64,000 nt of DNA from Candidatus Rhabdochlamydia oedothoracis. GTDB lineage: Bacteria; Chlamydiota; Chlamydiia; Chlamydiales; Rhabdochlamydiaceae. The stretch spans positions 1,116,001 through 1,180,000 of the forward strand of contig NZ_CP075587.1 of assembly GCF_019453995.1 (NCBI RefSeq), in the 5' to 3' direction. The notes under the pieces were generated by a model. The model was not told the DNA's origin. It saw only the letters and a program-made list of their open reading frames with translations, and made no database searches. This document shows, piece after piece, positions 27,429 to 35,733 of the stretch (position 1 is its first letter; each line of letters starts with the position of its first letter). Both the position numbers and the translations under genes were made by a program.

Positions 27429-27501
27429 GGGTTCAAGTCAACGAATTGAAACTTGTCGTTAATCCTATATTTTTCTATGCGATTGAATCGGAACCACTAT
27501 A
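27429..27501 (-). repeat. MITE-A copy 4, truncated
   Basis: Reverse copy lacking its first ~30 bases. It ends with GATTGAATCGGAACCACTA. It joins the HAD remnant to an IS-B copy. Confidence 0.8.
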
Positions 27502-28366
27502 TACGCAAAAAAACACGTCCACGAATAGTTGATCTATACTAGTTTGATTTCAAATTAAGAATTGCATAACTATTTTTTTTGAAAAAACTGCTCTATTTTG
27601 CAAGAAGATGTTATCTTTTGTATAAAAATGTTTATACACTCAAACTCTTAATTTGAATGCAAATAAGTATATATGATATTTTTTGTGGGGTTTTGTACTT
27701 TTTAAAAAGTGGTTGTCAGTGGCGTATGTTACCCATAGAATATCCTAAATGGGAATGATGTGATTATTATTTCCATCTTTGGAATAAAAAAGATGATAAA
27801 AATTCTAAGAGTATTCTTGAAATAGTTTTAAAAAAAATTGGTTGGCGAGGTCAGAAAAAGCAGTGGTCGGAAAGAGAAAACAAGCTTTGTAATTATTGAT
27901 GCTCAAAGTGTTAAAAATACTGATACAGCGGAGAAGAAAGGATATGATGCAGGGAAAAAAATATCAGGAATAAAAAGACATATAGCAGTCGATACCCAAG
28001 GGCTTCCTCATGCGATTCACATTACCACCGCTAATATCACTGACAGAAATGGGTGTATAGAAGCATTTTCACTACATAAAAACCATTTGTTCGGTGTAAA
28101 AATGTTTTAGTAGATGGAGGATATTCTGGAGAAAAATTTGCAAAGAGCGTGCAGGAGATATTAGGATGTATAGTAGAAATAGCCAAAAGAAATACACTTC
28201 ATACTTTTACAGTTATTCCCAAAAGATGGGTTGTAGAGCGTTCTTTTGCGTGGATAGAAAAATGTCGCAGGCTATGGAAAAATTGCGAAAGAAAACTACA
28301 TACAAGCCTGAATATGGTGGTTCTTGCTTTTATTGCTCTACTTTTGAAAAGATTTTAAACAGGCTC
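27502..28366 (+). mobile_element. IS-B copy with MITE-C inside
   Basis: Plus-strand IS5-type element lacking its outermost left end. The transposase shows N-terminal sequence around RRVD, is interrupted by MITE-C at 27537-27670, then repeats the TGA after PKWE seen in the 9.6-kb copy. A frame change at the A-run at ~27829-27836 leads to VGEVRKSSGRKEK and IIDAQSVKNTDTAEK; another frameshift near 28108 precedes GGYSGEKFAKSVQEI and RWVVERSFAWIEKC. The right end AAACAGGCTCT is followed by TTA. Inactive. Confidence 0.85.
27537..27670. repeat. MITE-C copy 2 (inside IS-B)
   Basis: Splits IS-B sequence that is continuous at 9630-9650 (reverse), with TA duplicated at both borders: the empty site reads GATCTATATGATATT. 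Almost identical to copies 1 and 3. Confidence 0.88.
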
Positions 28367-28413
28367 TTAGATCTGGTAGGTGCAAAGAAAATTCTTCATG
28401 CGTAAGCCCTGCT
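28367..28413 (+). repeat. Right end of element D
   Basis: Matches 35378-35421 (TCTGGTAGGTGCAAAG, then ATTCTTCATGCGTAAGCCCT). IS-B inserted at TTA within a D copy, removing the rest. The outer border at 28413 lies in a gene downstream of exbD. Confidence 0.65.
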
Positions 28414-28555
28414 CGTTCCCCATCCAGATCCGATCGATTTAGGATCTTTGACAGAAGGAATGTTTTCTCCATTAACCAGGGATTGTAAGACCTTTGTATA
28501 AAGTTCATGTGCAGACTCACATGAAATATTCATAGCTGTGTTAATTAGTTGCATA
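28400..28555 (-). pseudogene. Truncated gene downstream of exbD
   Basis: Frame beginning MQLINTAMNISCESAHELY, 17 bases after the exbD stop, and running to SIGSGWGTSRAYA, where its last residues and stop come from element D. Spacing suggests the third gene of an exbB-exbD operon whose 3' end was lost to insertion. I do not recognise the product. Confidence 0.5.
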
Positions 28556-28571
28556 AAAAATTCTTTAATTG

Positions 28572-29021
28572 CTATTCACTTTCATAAACGGGGTGGATTT
28601 GAAACCCGGCTTGCTTTACAGCAAAGATCAGCTGTACAATGGGCTCCCACATCGCTTGTTTGTCGATATGTAAGAGCACTTGTGTTTTTAGCGTATCTTT
28701 GGGTAAAAGACCGAGTTCTTGTTGTTTTTTAAGCTCTAATTGCACGTCTAGTGGGCAAGAAATCAGGTATTCATTAAATTCTGTAATCCATTTGTACTCG
28801 CCCTTATTATTTATGCTCAAATGCACGGTATAGCGGTCTTGGGGAATAGAAGCATCTACTTTTGTTTGGACCTTGACTAAACTGATCTCACGATCAAAAA
28901 GGCTGGCTCGAGTAACTGCAATCACTGCAAAAACAGCTACGATTAAAAACAGAAAATCAATCATAGGAGCTAAATTCAGATGATTGTATCTTTTGAGTTC
29001 TTCTTCAGGGATTAGGTTCAT
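28572..29021 (-). CDS. exbD: ExbD/TolR-family proton-channel subunit
   Basis: 149 residues. NLAPMIDFLFLIVAVFAVIAV is the single N-terminal membrane span with the conserved Asp (in PMIDFLF) that carries protons; the rest is periplasmic. With ExbB/TolQ it converts proton motive force into work on TonB- or Tol-type partners. Its start overlaps the exbB stop by four bases. Confidence 0.88.
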   Translation of the reverse strand: MNLIPEEELKRYNHLNLAPMIDFLFLIVAVFAVIAVTRASLFDREISLVKVQTKVDASIPQDRYTVHLSINNKGEYKWITEFNEYLISCPLDVQLELKKQQELGLLPKDTLKTQVLLHIDKQAMWEPIVQLIFAVKQAGFQIHPVYESE

Positions 29022-29905
29022 ATACTTGCACTCTTGTTTTGAGCATCGATAAGAGAAGCTATTTGGTGGGTTTCACTCTCTACTAATACCAATGTTTTTA
29101 CCAATCTGTATTTAGCAGAAGAATGTAAGATAAGCGCTAAGATAGCTACAATTAATCCAACAACGGTAGTCCCTACAGAAACTCCGAGTCCATCGAATAG
29201 CATAGAAACGCTTTCTATAGAGCGATTGACGTCATAAAAAGCATAAAACATGCCAAAAACAGTACCTAATAAACCAAGCATGGGGGCAATAATAGCAATA
29301 TCATTAAGTAAGTTAATTCTTTGCCAAAATGTTGCAGTAACTCTTTTGCCTTCCGCTTTCATGATTTCAACCATTACTGGAAATCCATGTTGCCTGGAAT
29401 GAATACCTGTGGCCACTAAATGACAAAATAACGTTTTTTCTTGTTTACATACCCCTAAAGCTTCGTCAAAATTATGGTTGGTTAATTGAGAGCGAAGTGT
29501 GTCGACTAAAGATTGAGAAACTTTTGTACTATTGCGCAGGGAAGACAGGCAGTAGAACCATAAGCAAAGAGCAAACGTAGACATTCCAAATAAAAGTATG
29601 TAGATGAGAGGTGCTCCAGAAAATGCTTGTTTAAAATCAATTACCATCATCTTTGAAGGAAAGTCAGAAATCGACTCTTGCAGCTGTGTGAATGGGGTTT
29701 CTTCGGGGGTTGCCCTAGATGAAGTATCCAAACGAGCATCTTCTTCTAAAGCAATGAGTTGTTCTTTGACACTGTTTAACTCTTGATCGATTAAAGAAAA
29801 TTCCTGCTCAATTGTTACAAGGTCTGAGGTATCGGTTTCTGTAGGGTTGGCATATAACGCACTAAGCTGCATCAATCCAATAATTAAAATAGACTTTAAC
29901 TTCAT
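29018..29905 (-). CDS. exbB: MotA/TolQ/ExbB-family proton-channel protein
   Basis: 295 residues. A signal peptide (KSILIIGLMQLSALYANP) is followed by a periplasmic coiled-coil-like stretch (DLVTIEQEFSLIDQELNSVK), a span near residue ~100, and the core PMLGLLGTVFGMFYAF and GVSVGTTVVGLIVAILALIL that line the channel. The long N-terminal extension is of the ExbB-with-leader type. AAGGAG lies ~10 bases before the ATG. It is the first gene of the exbB-exbD pair. Confidence 0.9.
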   Translation of the reverse strand: MKLKSILIIGLMQLSALYANPTETDTSDLVTIEQEFSLIDQELNSVKEQLIALEEDARLDTSSRATPEETPFTQLQESISDFPSKMMVIDFKQAFSGAPLIYILLFGMSTFALCLWFYCLSSLRNSTKVSQSLVDTLRSQLTNHNFDEALGVCKQEKTLFCHLVATGIHSRQHGFPVMVEIMKAEGKRVTATFWQRINLLNDIAIIAPMLGLLGTVFGMFYAFYDVNRSIESVSMLFDGLGVSVGTTVVGLIVAILALILHSSAKYRLVKTLVLVESETHQIASLIDAQNKSASI

Positions 29906-30069
29906 TTTAGGATATCTCCTTTAAAATTCTAAAAATGCTATAGCTTTTAACTTTGTTTTTTAGCTTATCAAGCTGGATTGGAATAGATCAAGAAGAATAA
30001 GAGAGATATAGGCAACAAAATAACAATTAGCTATCATGTTTTAGTTCTACATACAAATTTTTGCTGATT

Positions 30070-30765
30070 ATGAAACCAAAAGATTTAAAGTTTCCTTTTT
30101 CTTGGGATGAAAGAAGGCCCGTAATTTTTGAAAATATTTTATTTGTGCCTCAATATTACATGAACCATAGAGAATGGGGTTTTGTAAATTGGTACAGTCC
30201 TCAAGTGTTTAAAAATCAATTGCCTATTCATATTGAATACTGTAGTGGAAATGGCTGCTGGTTGATTGAGAAAGCAAGAAATCATCCTGAAATTAACTGG
30301 ATTGCTGTCGAAAAAAAATTTGAAAGGGTGCGTAAAATCTGGTCTAAAATGCGAAATTTAAGCTTGACTAATATATTGATTGTTTGTGGTGAGGCCCTTA
30401 CCTTTACCAAAAATTATGTGGCAGATGTAAGCTTTCAGAAGGTCTATATCAATTTCCCAGATCCTTGGCCCAAAGAAAAACATGCGAGAAACCGCCTAGT
30501 ACAGGAACCTTTTCTCATAGAATTAAGCAAGAAAGCCAAGCCACAAACAGAAACTATTGTCGCTACTGACCATCTAGATTATGTACAGCAGATTATATCC
30601 GCTGTAAGCTCAAGTGAAAAATGGGATTTTTCTCTGAAAAACCCTTTTTATACCAATCATTGGGAAAATTATGGTTCTTCTTATTTTGAGCAGTTATGGA
30701 GGGCAAAAGGTAAGCAAGTGTATTATTTACCCTTTTTAAACAAGAGTAAAAATGCCATTTTCTAA
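30070..30765 (+). CDS. trmB: tRNA (guanine-N7)-methyltransferase
   Basis: 231 residues from ATG 30070; the frame also allows a TTG at 30061. It methylates G46 of tRNAs with S-adenosylmethionine. EYCSGNGCWLIEKARNHPE is the cofactor loop and INFPDPWPKEKHARNRLVQ is the TrmB signature. It overlaps the next gene by 14 bases. Confidence 0.94.
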   Translation: MKPKDLKFPFSWDERRPVIFENILFVPQYYMNHREWGFVNWYSPQVFKNQLPIHIEYCSGNGCWLIEKARNHPEINWIAVEKKFERVRKIWSKMRNLSLTNILIVCGEALTFTKNYVADVSFQKVYINFPDPWPKEKHARNRLVQEPFLIELSKKAKPQTETIVATDHLDYVQQIISAVSSSEKWDFSLKNPFYTNHWENYGSSYFEQLWRAKGKQVYYLPFLNKSKNAIF

Positions 30766-31645
30766 GGCAAAACAAATTGTTTTACCAGCAGGATTATCTG
30801 CAGATTTAGATTGGAAAACACAAGAGCTTCTAGCTTTTCGAGAATCTTCTGTTCTTTGGTATCTTGATTTTTCTTTTTCTACTATGCATTTTTCTCCTCA
30901 GGACTTCTTAAAAAGTCAATCACAATTGCTTACAATAGAGCATTTTTGTCGGACAATTTGGAATGATTTTAAAAAAAATACGGCTGGCGTAATCCTCTAT
31001 CAAGGAGCAACGGATTTTTCTAGAATTTTTCCAAAAGAGCTTTGGTCAGAGTCTTTTCATAAGTGGTTGGATTTGTTCATACAAAATGCTGCACATCGAC
31101 ATGAGTTAAAAGAGGCCTCTTCTAGTTCTCTAGAGCACTATTATGAGTTATACGCTGCTAAATTATTTGCAGAAGTTATGCAAAGACTACTTGTCTTTTT
31201 ACCAGAGGAGTGTGTTACATTATTACTGATTGAAGTTACAGAGCCTTTGTCTTTCTTAGCGCAAAAATTTTCTCTGGAGTGGTTTGAATCATTTGTTTTA
31301 TTGGATTTAAAGAGAAATCAGCTGCCTTTTTTACATCAGAAAGCACGTTTAGGAATTTGTTTACCTCCTGACTCTCATTGTGATCAAAAAACATTAACTC
31401 AGATTAATTCCATTTTAATGCGCTTAAAACAAAAGCAGATAGATTTTAGATGTATTCCCGAATCTAAATTAAACCATTTCTGGAATGGACTAGATAGCAT
31501 CTTGGTTTTTTCTAGAACATTATCAAATCAAGGAAAAAGGCAATTGCAAGGATTTTGCGCAACAGGTGGTAGAGTGATTATAGAAGGCGAGAGTCTTTGT
31601 TTACCTCAAGAAGTAGCTATGCTCGATTTTTTACAAATCTTTTAA
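30752..31645 (+). CDS. Hypothetical protein, translationally linked to trmB
   Basis: 297 residues, soluble, no signal peptide or clear motif; begins MPFSKAKQIVLPAGLSADLD. It has alternating strands and helices (VTLLLIEVTEPLSFLAQKF; GGRVIIEGESLCLPQE) and Cys/His scattered without a metal pattern. The overlap with trmB implies co-expression. I do not recognise the family. Confidence 0.7.
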   Translation: MPFSKAKQIVLPAGLSADLDWKTQELLAFRESSVLWYLDFSFSTMHFSPQDFLKSQSQLLTIEHFCRTIWNDFKKNTAGVILYQGATDFSRIFPKELWSESFHKWLDLFIQNAAHRHELKEASSSSLEHYYELYAAKLFAEVMQRLLVFLPEECVTLLLIEVTEPLSFLAQKFSLEWFESFVLLDLKRNQLPFLHQKARLGICLPPDSHCDQKTLTQINSILMRLKQKQIDFRCIPESKLNHFWNGLDSILVFSRTLSNQGKRQLQGFCATGGRVIIEGESLCLPQEVAMLDFLQIF

Positions 31646-32077
31646 AGCTTTTAGTTTTCGAAATAGAGCTTGTTCTGGTTGAATATTTTTTAGAAAATAG
31701 CTAAGAAAGCGCTCTTTTAGAGAATGGTAAGTAGGTTCATTTATACACTTTTTTTTTCCTTCTGGTAGGGCTAGTATACTAATTGCTTCTGAAAGGCGGA
31801 TTGAATGCAATGTATTTAGCTCCTGATTTTCAAAGCAAAGGGTCGTGTTTTCTAAATGGGTTTTTAATTCTACCAAAGATAAATAACGTTCTTCTATTTG
31901 AACTTTTTTGGAGATTTGATATAGGTCGTGTAGTCTAGCTACAACATGAATATAATCTTTGTTTATATTTGCGTCTTTTTTACCGCTTATTTCAAAAACA
32001 TGTTCAGCACACGCCTTAATCTCTTGATGAAGTAAGTTGTAATAAAGAAGAGGGTGATTACCTTTTGATAACGCCAT
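31631..32077 (-). CDS. Hypothetical helical protein
   Basis: 148 residues from ATG 32077 (MALSKGNHPLLYYNLLHQ); the frame extends 22 codons further up, but that would run towards tRNA-Pro. Mostly helical with many Leu and Glu; no motif recognised. Its 3' end overlaps the convergent gene by 15 bases. Confidence 0.6.
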   Translation of the reverse strand: MALSKGNHPLLYYNLLHQEIKACAEHVFEISGKKDANINKDYIHVVARLHDLYQISKKVQIEERYLSLVELKTHLENTTLCFENQELNTLHSIRLSEAISILALPEGKKKCINEPTYHSLKERFLSYFLKNIQPEQALFRKLKALKDL

Positions 32078-32134
32078 ATAAATTCGCCTTTTGAATTCAG
32101 TATAGCTATTATAAAATTTAGTAACATAAAATAA

Positions 32135-32209
32135 TCGGAGCAAAGGGATTTGAACCCCTGACCCCCTGCTCCCAAAGCAGGTGCGCTAGCCAAACTGCGC
32201 TATGCTCCG
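32135..32209 (-). tRNA. tRNA-Pro (anticodon TGG)
   Basis: 75-base cloverleaf on the minus strand: acceptor CGGAGCA pairs with TGCTCCG, anticodon stem CCTGC/GCAGG with loop TTTGGGA, and T-loop TTCAAAT closed by GGGG/CCCC. CCA is not encoded. Confidence 0.95.
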
Positions 32210-32438
32210 ATAAAACATAAGGTACCTTAAATCATTTATTTTTTTCTTACAAGCGTTTATCGGAGATCGTGCCAATGGAAAAAATAATTACGCTGAAGGC
32301 TATAGAGAATAACTAGAGTTTTTAGGAAAAAAATGTTGCAACGATATTCTAAGAAAGGGATAAGAAGTGAAAATCGCCTCTAAAAAAGAACTTTTTAAAC
32401 ACGTTAAATAATTAATAGATTAGAATTAAGGAAAAAAC
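32210..32438. other. AT-rich spacer
   Basis: I see no gene or repeat in this stretch between tRNA-Pro and a small possible gene. Confidence 0.4.
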
Positions 32439-32609
32439 ATGACATTTCGCAGCTTAAAAATTCTATCTTGTGAGTATGCACTCCCTTTTTTTAAACAAAT
32501 GTATAAAAAAAAATCGGTTTCTGAAAAAAACCACTTTTCATTTAAAAAAATAGACAAAAGACTTTACTATATTGTTATTTCTACAAAGACGAAAAGTACA
32601 TTTTACTAG
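32439..32609 (+). CDS. Small hypothetical protein
   Basis: 56 residues starting MTFRSLKILSCEYALPFFK, very Lys-rich. AAGG lies seven bases before the ATG, the main argument that it is translated. Not recognised. A MITE-A begins 17 bases after its stop. Confidence 0.35.
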   Translation: MTFRSLKILSCEYALPFFKQMYKKKSVSEKNHFSFKKIDKRLYYIVISTKTKSTFY

Positions 32610-32626
32610 ATACTAGCGATTGTATA

Positions 32627-32731
32627 TATTGATTCCGATTCAATCGTATAGAAAAATATAGGATTAACGACAAGTTTCAAGTCGTTGACTTGAACTCCAT
32701 TAAGCTAGCCGTTTGAATTGGCACTACTATA
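32627..32731 (+). repeat. MITE-A copy 5
   Basis: Complete 105-base copy, very similar to copies 1 and 3, at a TA that borders the left end of the IS630-G relic. Confidence 0.87.
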
Positions 32732-33240
32732 TACTGAAATGCATTAGAAAAAAGACTTTTCAAACACTAAATTCATTAAATTTTTCTCATTGATGGAGTT
32801 ATAAATCTAACCTCTATGCAACCTGAAGCGAACTTTTTAACAAGAAACCAAAAAGACATCCTCAAGGCTCGTCATCGTCATGAACGAAACAAGAGATTGT
32901 GTGATAGAATTAAAACTATCCTGCTCTTAGATAAAGGGTGGACATATGAGGCAATAGCTGATGCCTTAATCCTAGATGAGGATACGATAAGGCGTTATTA
33001 TAAAACCTATTTAGAAGGTGGCAAAGAAGCATTGCTGAATTTGAACTATACAGGAAAGGCATGCTGGCTCAATCAAGGCCAGCTTGAACAACTAAAAATC
33101 TATGTAAAAGAAGAAGTTCCTAGTTCGGCTAAACAAGTTGTCAATATTATGAAAAATTCTTAGATTTCAAGACGGCAATTTATGCCTTTTTTGAAAAAAA
33201 TTCTAAATATCGATAAGAACTACAGCCTCTTTTGTCTAGG
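32732..33240 (+). pseudogene. IS630-G copy 2, 5' part
   Basis: Begins with the same end as 20954 (ACTGAAATGCATTAGAAAA) and encodes 116 residues (32816-33163) of the helix-turn-helix half of an IS630-type transposase: RLCDRIKTILLLDKGWTYEA, then EALLNLNYTGKACWLNQGQL. No DDE domain follows, only a stop and frame-broken sequence. Inactive. Confidence 0.72.
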
Positions 33241-33298
33241 ACAATTTTGCAACGATTATAGTAGCTGATTTAATAAATATCATTTAAGAGAGTAGAAT

Positions 33299-34894
33299 AT
33301 GACTTTTTTTCATCATTTACCATCAGTTGCTCAATTACATGATCTTGCTAAAGATTCGATTGACTTAACAAAAGAAGGAGTCTTAACCGCTAAACGCATC
33401 GATAATATGATGTTAGAGGCATTAGGGCTTAAATTGTTTTACGCAACAGAAAAAGTTAGTGAAAAGAATATTTCTGTTTTATGTCAATTAGCCGAAGAAA
33501 CACAAGCTGTTAAAAAAATGACAGATATGCAAAATGGGCAGATTGTTAATTTTATCGAAGGGTTTTCTATTGAAAATAGGCCTGCAATGCACACTGCAGT
33601 GCGAGATTTTTTTGAGCAATGTAATACTTCTTTAGAAGCAAAGCAGGCAACAGGTTTAGGGTATAAGGAATTAGAAAAACTCCGTTCCTTTTTAGATGAG
33701 ATGGAAAAAAAATCTCAAATAACAACAGTTATTCAAATCGGCATCGGTGGTTCACATCTAGGACCTGAAGCGATTTATTTAGCTTTAGAAGCTTTTCATA
33801 AGCTAGATCGCAAAGTATACTTCTTATCTAATATTGACCCAGATGAAGGCGCTCGTATTTTTCAACAAGTTGATCTAGAAAAAACTCTTGTTGTCGTAGT
33901 TTCCAAATCAGGAACTACTTTAGAAACTATGACAAATGAGCGATTTGCAAGAGAGAAGTTTAAGCAAGCAGGTCTTACTACAAAGAACCACTTTATAGCT
34001 GTAACGGGTAAGGGGAGCCCAATGGATAACAAAGAGCGGTATATGGACTGTTTTTATATCTGGAATTATATTGGTGGCCGCTATTCTGTTACTTCTATGG
34101 TAGGTGCTTTTATTTTAGCATTTGCTCTAGGAATGGATCGTTTTTTAGACTTCTTAAAAGGAGCAAATGCTATGGATAAAATAGCTCTTCGCTCTGATCC
34201 TTATGCAAACTTGCCTTTAATGTCCGCCTTATTAGGAATATGGAACCGCAACTTTTTAGGATTTCCTACTGTTGCAATCGTTCCCTATTCACAAGCCTTA
34301 TCTCGTTTTCCAGCTCATTTGCAACAACTAGATATGGAATCCAATGGAAAGAGCATTGATAAAGCAGGACATTTTGTTGAATATGACACAGGTCCTATTA
34401 TTTGGGGAGAACCTGGTACAAATAGCCAGCATTCTTTTTTTCAATCTGTTCATCAAGGCACAACGGTTGTTCCTATTGAATTTATTGGGTTTAAAGAGAG
34501 CCAATATAAAGAAGATGTTTTCTATCAACAAACCACTTCCCAAGAAAAGCTATTAGCCAATTTATTTGCTCAATCCATAGCACTTGCAGTGGGACAAAAA
34601 AGCGATAATCCCAATACTTTTTTCCCTGGTAATCGCCCTAATCGCATTTTATTAGCTGACAAATTAGATCCTTTTACCATAGGAGCTATTTTAGCTTTTT
34701 ATGAACATAAGGTTGTTTTTCAGGGTTTCATTTGGAACATTAACTCTTTTGACCAAGAAGGTGTGCAGCTTGGTAAGAATTTAGCCTCAAAAATCCTTGA
34801 ACAATTTTCCCTCCAAAGGCAGGGTAGATCTATGGATACAAAAGGATTTCCTTTAGGAGTTGCTTATCTAGAGCATTTGTCCTTTGGATCTTAA
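33299..34894 (+). CDS. pgi: Glucose-6-phosphate isomerase
   Basis: 531 residues; interconverts glucose-6-phosphate and fructose-6-phosphate. VVVVSKSGTTLETMTNERFA binds phosphate, IGGRYSVTSMVGA is the first family signature, and NINSFDQEGVQLGK, near residues 482-495, is the second. Length is normal for the ~530-residue type. Transcribed alone between IS debris on both sides. Confidence 0.96.
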   Translation: MTFFHHLPSVAQLHDLAKDSIDLTKEGVLTAKRIDNMMLEALGLKLFYATEKVSEKNISVLCQLAEETQAVKKMTDMQNGQIVNFIEGFSIENRPAMHTAVRDFFEQCNTSLEAKQATGLGYKELEKLRSFLDEMEKKSQITTVIQIGIGGSHLGPEAIYLALEAFHKLDRKVYFLSNIDPDEGARIFQQVDLEKTLVVVVSKSGTTLETMTNERFAREKFKQAGLTTKNHFIAVTGKGSPMDNKERYMDCFYIWNYIGGRYSVTSMVGAFILAFALGMDRFLDFLKGANAMDKIALRSDPYANLPLMSALLGIWNRNFLGFPTVAIVPYSQALSRFPAHLQQLDMESNGKSIDKAGHFVEYDTGPIIWGEPGTNSQHSFFQSVHQGTTVVPIEFIGFKESQYKEDVFYQQTTSQEKLLANLFAQSIALAVGQKSDNPNTFFPGNRPNRILLADKLDPFTIGAILAFYEHKVVFQGFIWNINSFDQEGVQLGKNLASKILEQFSLQRQGRSMDTKGFPLGVAYLEHLSFGS

Positions 34895-35112
34895 CACCCC
34901 ATTACCAAGAAGCTTTAAAAGTATACTTTCATAGAATCATTAAAATTTAATGAATTGGTTATCTATAATATACTTCTCGTAGTTGTAGTCTGTAAAAATT
35001 ACAATTTTCCTATAAAATAGTTCAGAAGCAATGGATAAAGCTTTTATGCAAAAGTTATCTAAAGAGCAGAGAAAATATTTGGAAATGCTTGTCAGAAAAA
35101 CAAGATGTTAAT
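34895..35112. other. Spacer after pgi
   Basis: No convincing gene. A 26-codon frame at 35031-35111 (MDKAFMQKLSKEQRKYLEML) ends one base before MITE-H and may be the stub of a lost gene. Confidence 0.35.
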
Positions 35113-35480
35113 AGATCTCTTGCATAACCCCTATTTTAAAGCTTTCATTTATAGATTCTTATCTTAACAAAAGCATTTTTAGCTATATCGCTCAAACAAT
35201 CATATCTCATGGACAGGGCCAACGCATGAAGATTTTTCTTGATAATTGAGAGATAAAAAATGATTCTGGCTCCTTTTTCATAAGGAGTATAAAATGGAAG
35301 GATTCATTCATTCTTCATCTATTATGATGCATTATATTATCAGCACATCTATGCATCATGTCGTAAAGATTATTTATTAGATCTGGTAGGTGCAAAGGAA
35401 ATTCTTCATGCGTAAGCCCTGATCTCATGGACTAAAATCCTTTAGAATTTTAGATTGTTTATTGGTTATGCAAAAGATCT
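35113..35480. repeat. MITE-H: miniature IS5-derived element, split by element D
   Basis: Inverted ends AGATCTCTTGCATAACC (35113) and complement of GGTTATGCAAAAGATCT (35464-35480), one mismatch. The left ~80 bases resemble the end of the IS5 relic at 44049. Without the inner element it is ~150 bases and non-coding. Confidence 0.72.
35214..35421. repeat. Element D: 208-base element with 10-base target duplication
   Basis: Inverted ends CAGGGCCAACGCATGAAGA (left) and complement of TCTTCATGCGTAAGCCCTG (right). It is flanked by perfect copies of ATCTCATGGA (35204-35213 and 35422-35431). A 10-base duplication fits IS4-like transposases; a parent is not in the window. Its right end recurs at 28367-28413. 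Confidence 0.82.
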
Positions 35481-35604
35481 AATGACTTTCTTCTGCAATA
35501 TTATCGAGAGCACAGCCTAGCGCATGATCGGTAATATCTTTGGCCTTAAGACCAACTCCTAGGAGCCTTTCTATTGGCTTGGATGCAAAGTTCAAAAAAG
35601 ACAT
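35479..35604 (-). CDS. Small hypothetical ORF beside MITE-H
   Basis: 41 residues beginning MSFLNFASKPIERLLGVGL. Its stop overlaps the MITE-H border, so it may be a truncated gene. No clear ribosome site and no recognised family. Confidence 0.25.
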   Translation of the reverse strand: MSFLNFASKPIERLLGVGLKAKDITDHALGCALDNIAEESH

Positions 35605-35619
35605 AATAGCAAATAAAAT

Positions 35620-35706
35620 ATACAGAGTCTGACATGACAGATTGGTTGAAAAGGAAAGGGTTTGTGTATAAGAATCCGATCAAAGTACCAGGCAAACTTG
35701 AGTTGA
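35620..35706 (+). pseudogene. Fragment of a third IS630-type transposase
   Basis: Encodes MTDWLKRKGFVYKNPIKVPG and a few more residues, the winged-helix segment of IS630 transposases, but differs from IS630-A (which reads WLIQHGFVYKRPKKIPG). Ends at TAG. Confidence 0.6.
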
Positions 35707-35733
35707 TAATGCGTTAGGAAAAAGGCAATTTTT

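Noticed and set aside
35031-35111. 26-codon frame starting MDKAFMQKLSKEQ as a small gene
   Set aside because: Very short, no ribosome site and ends at a MITE border; at most a stub.
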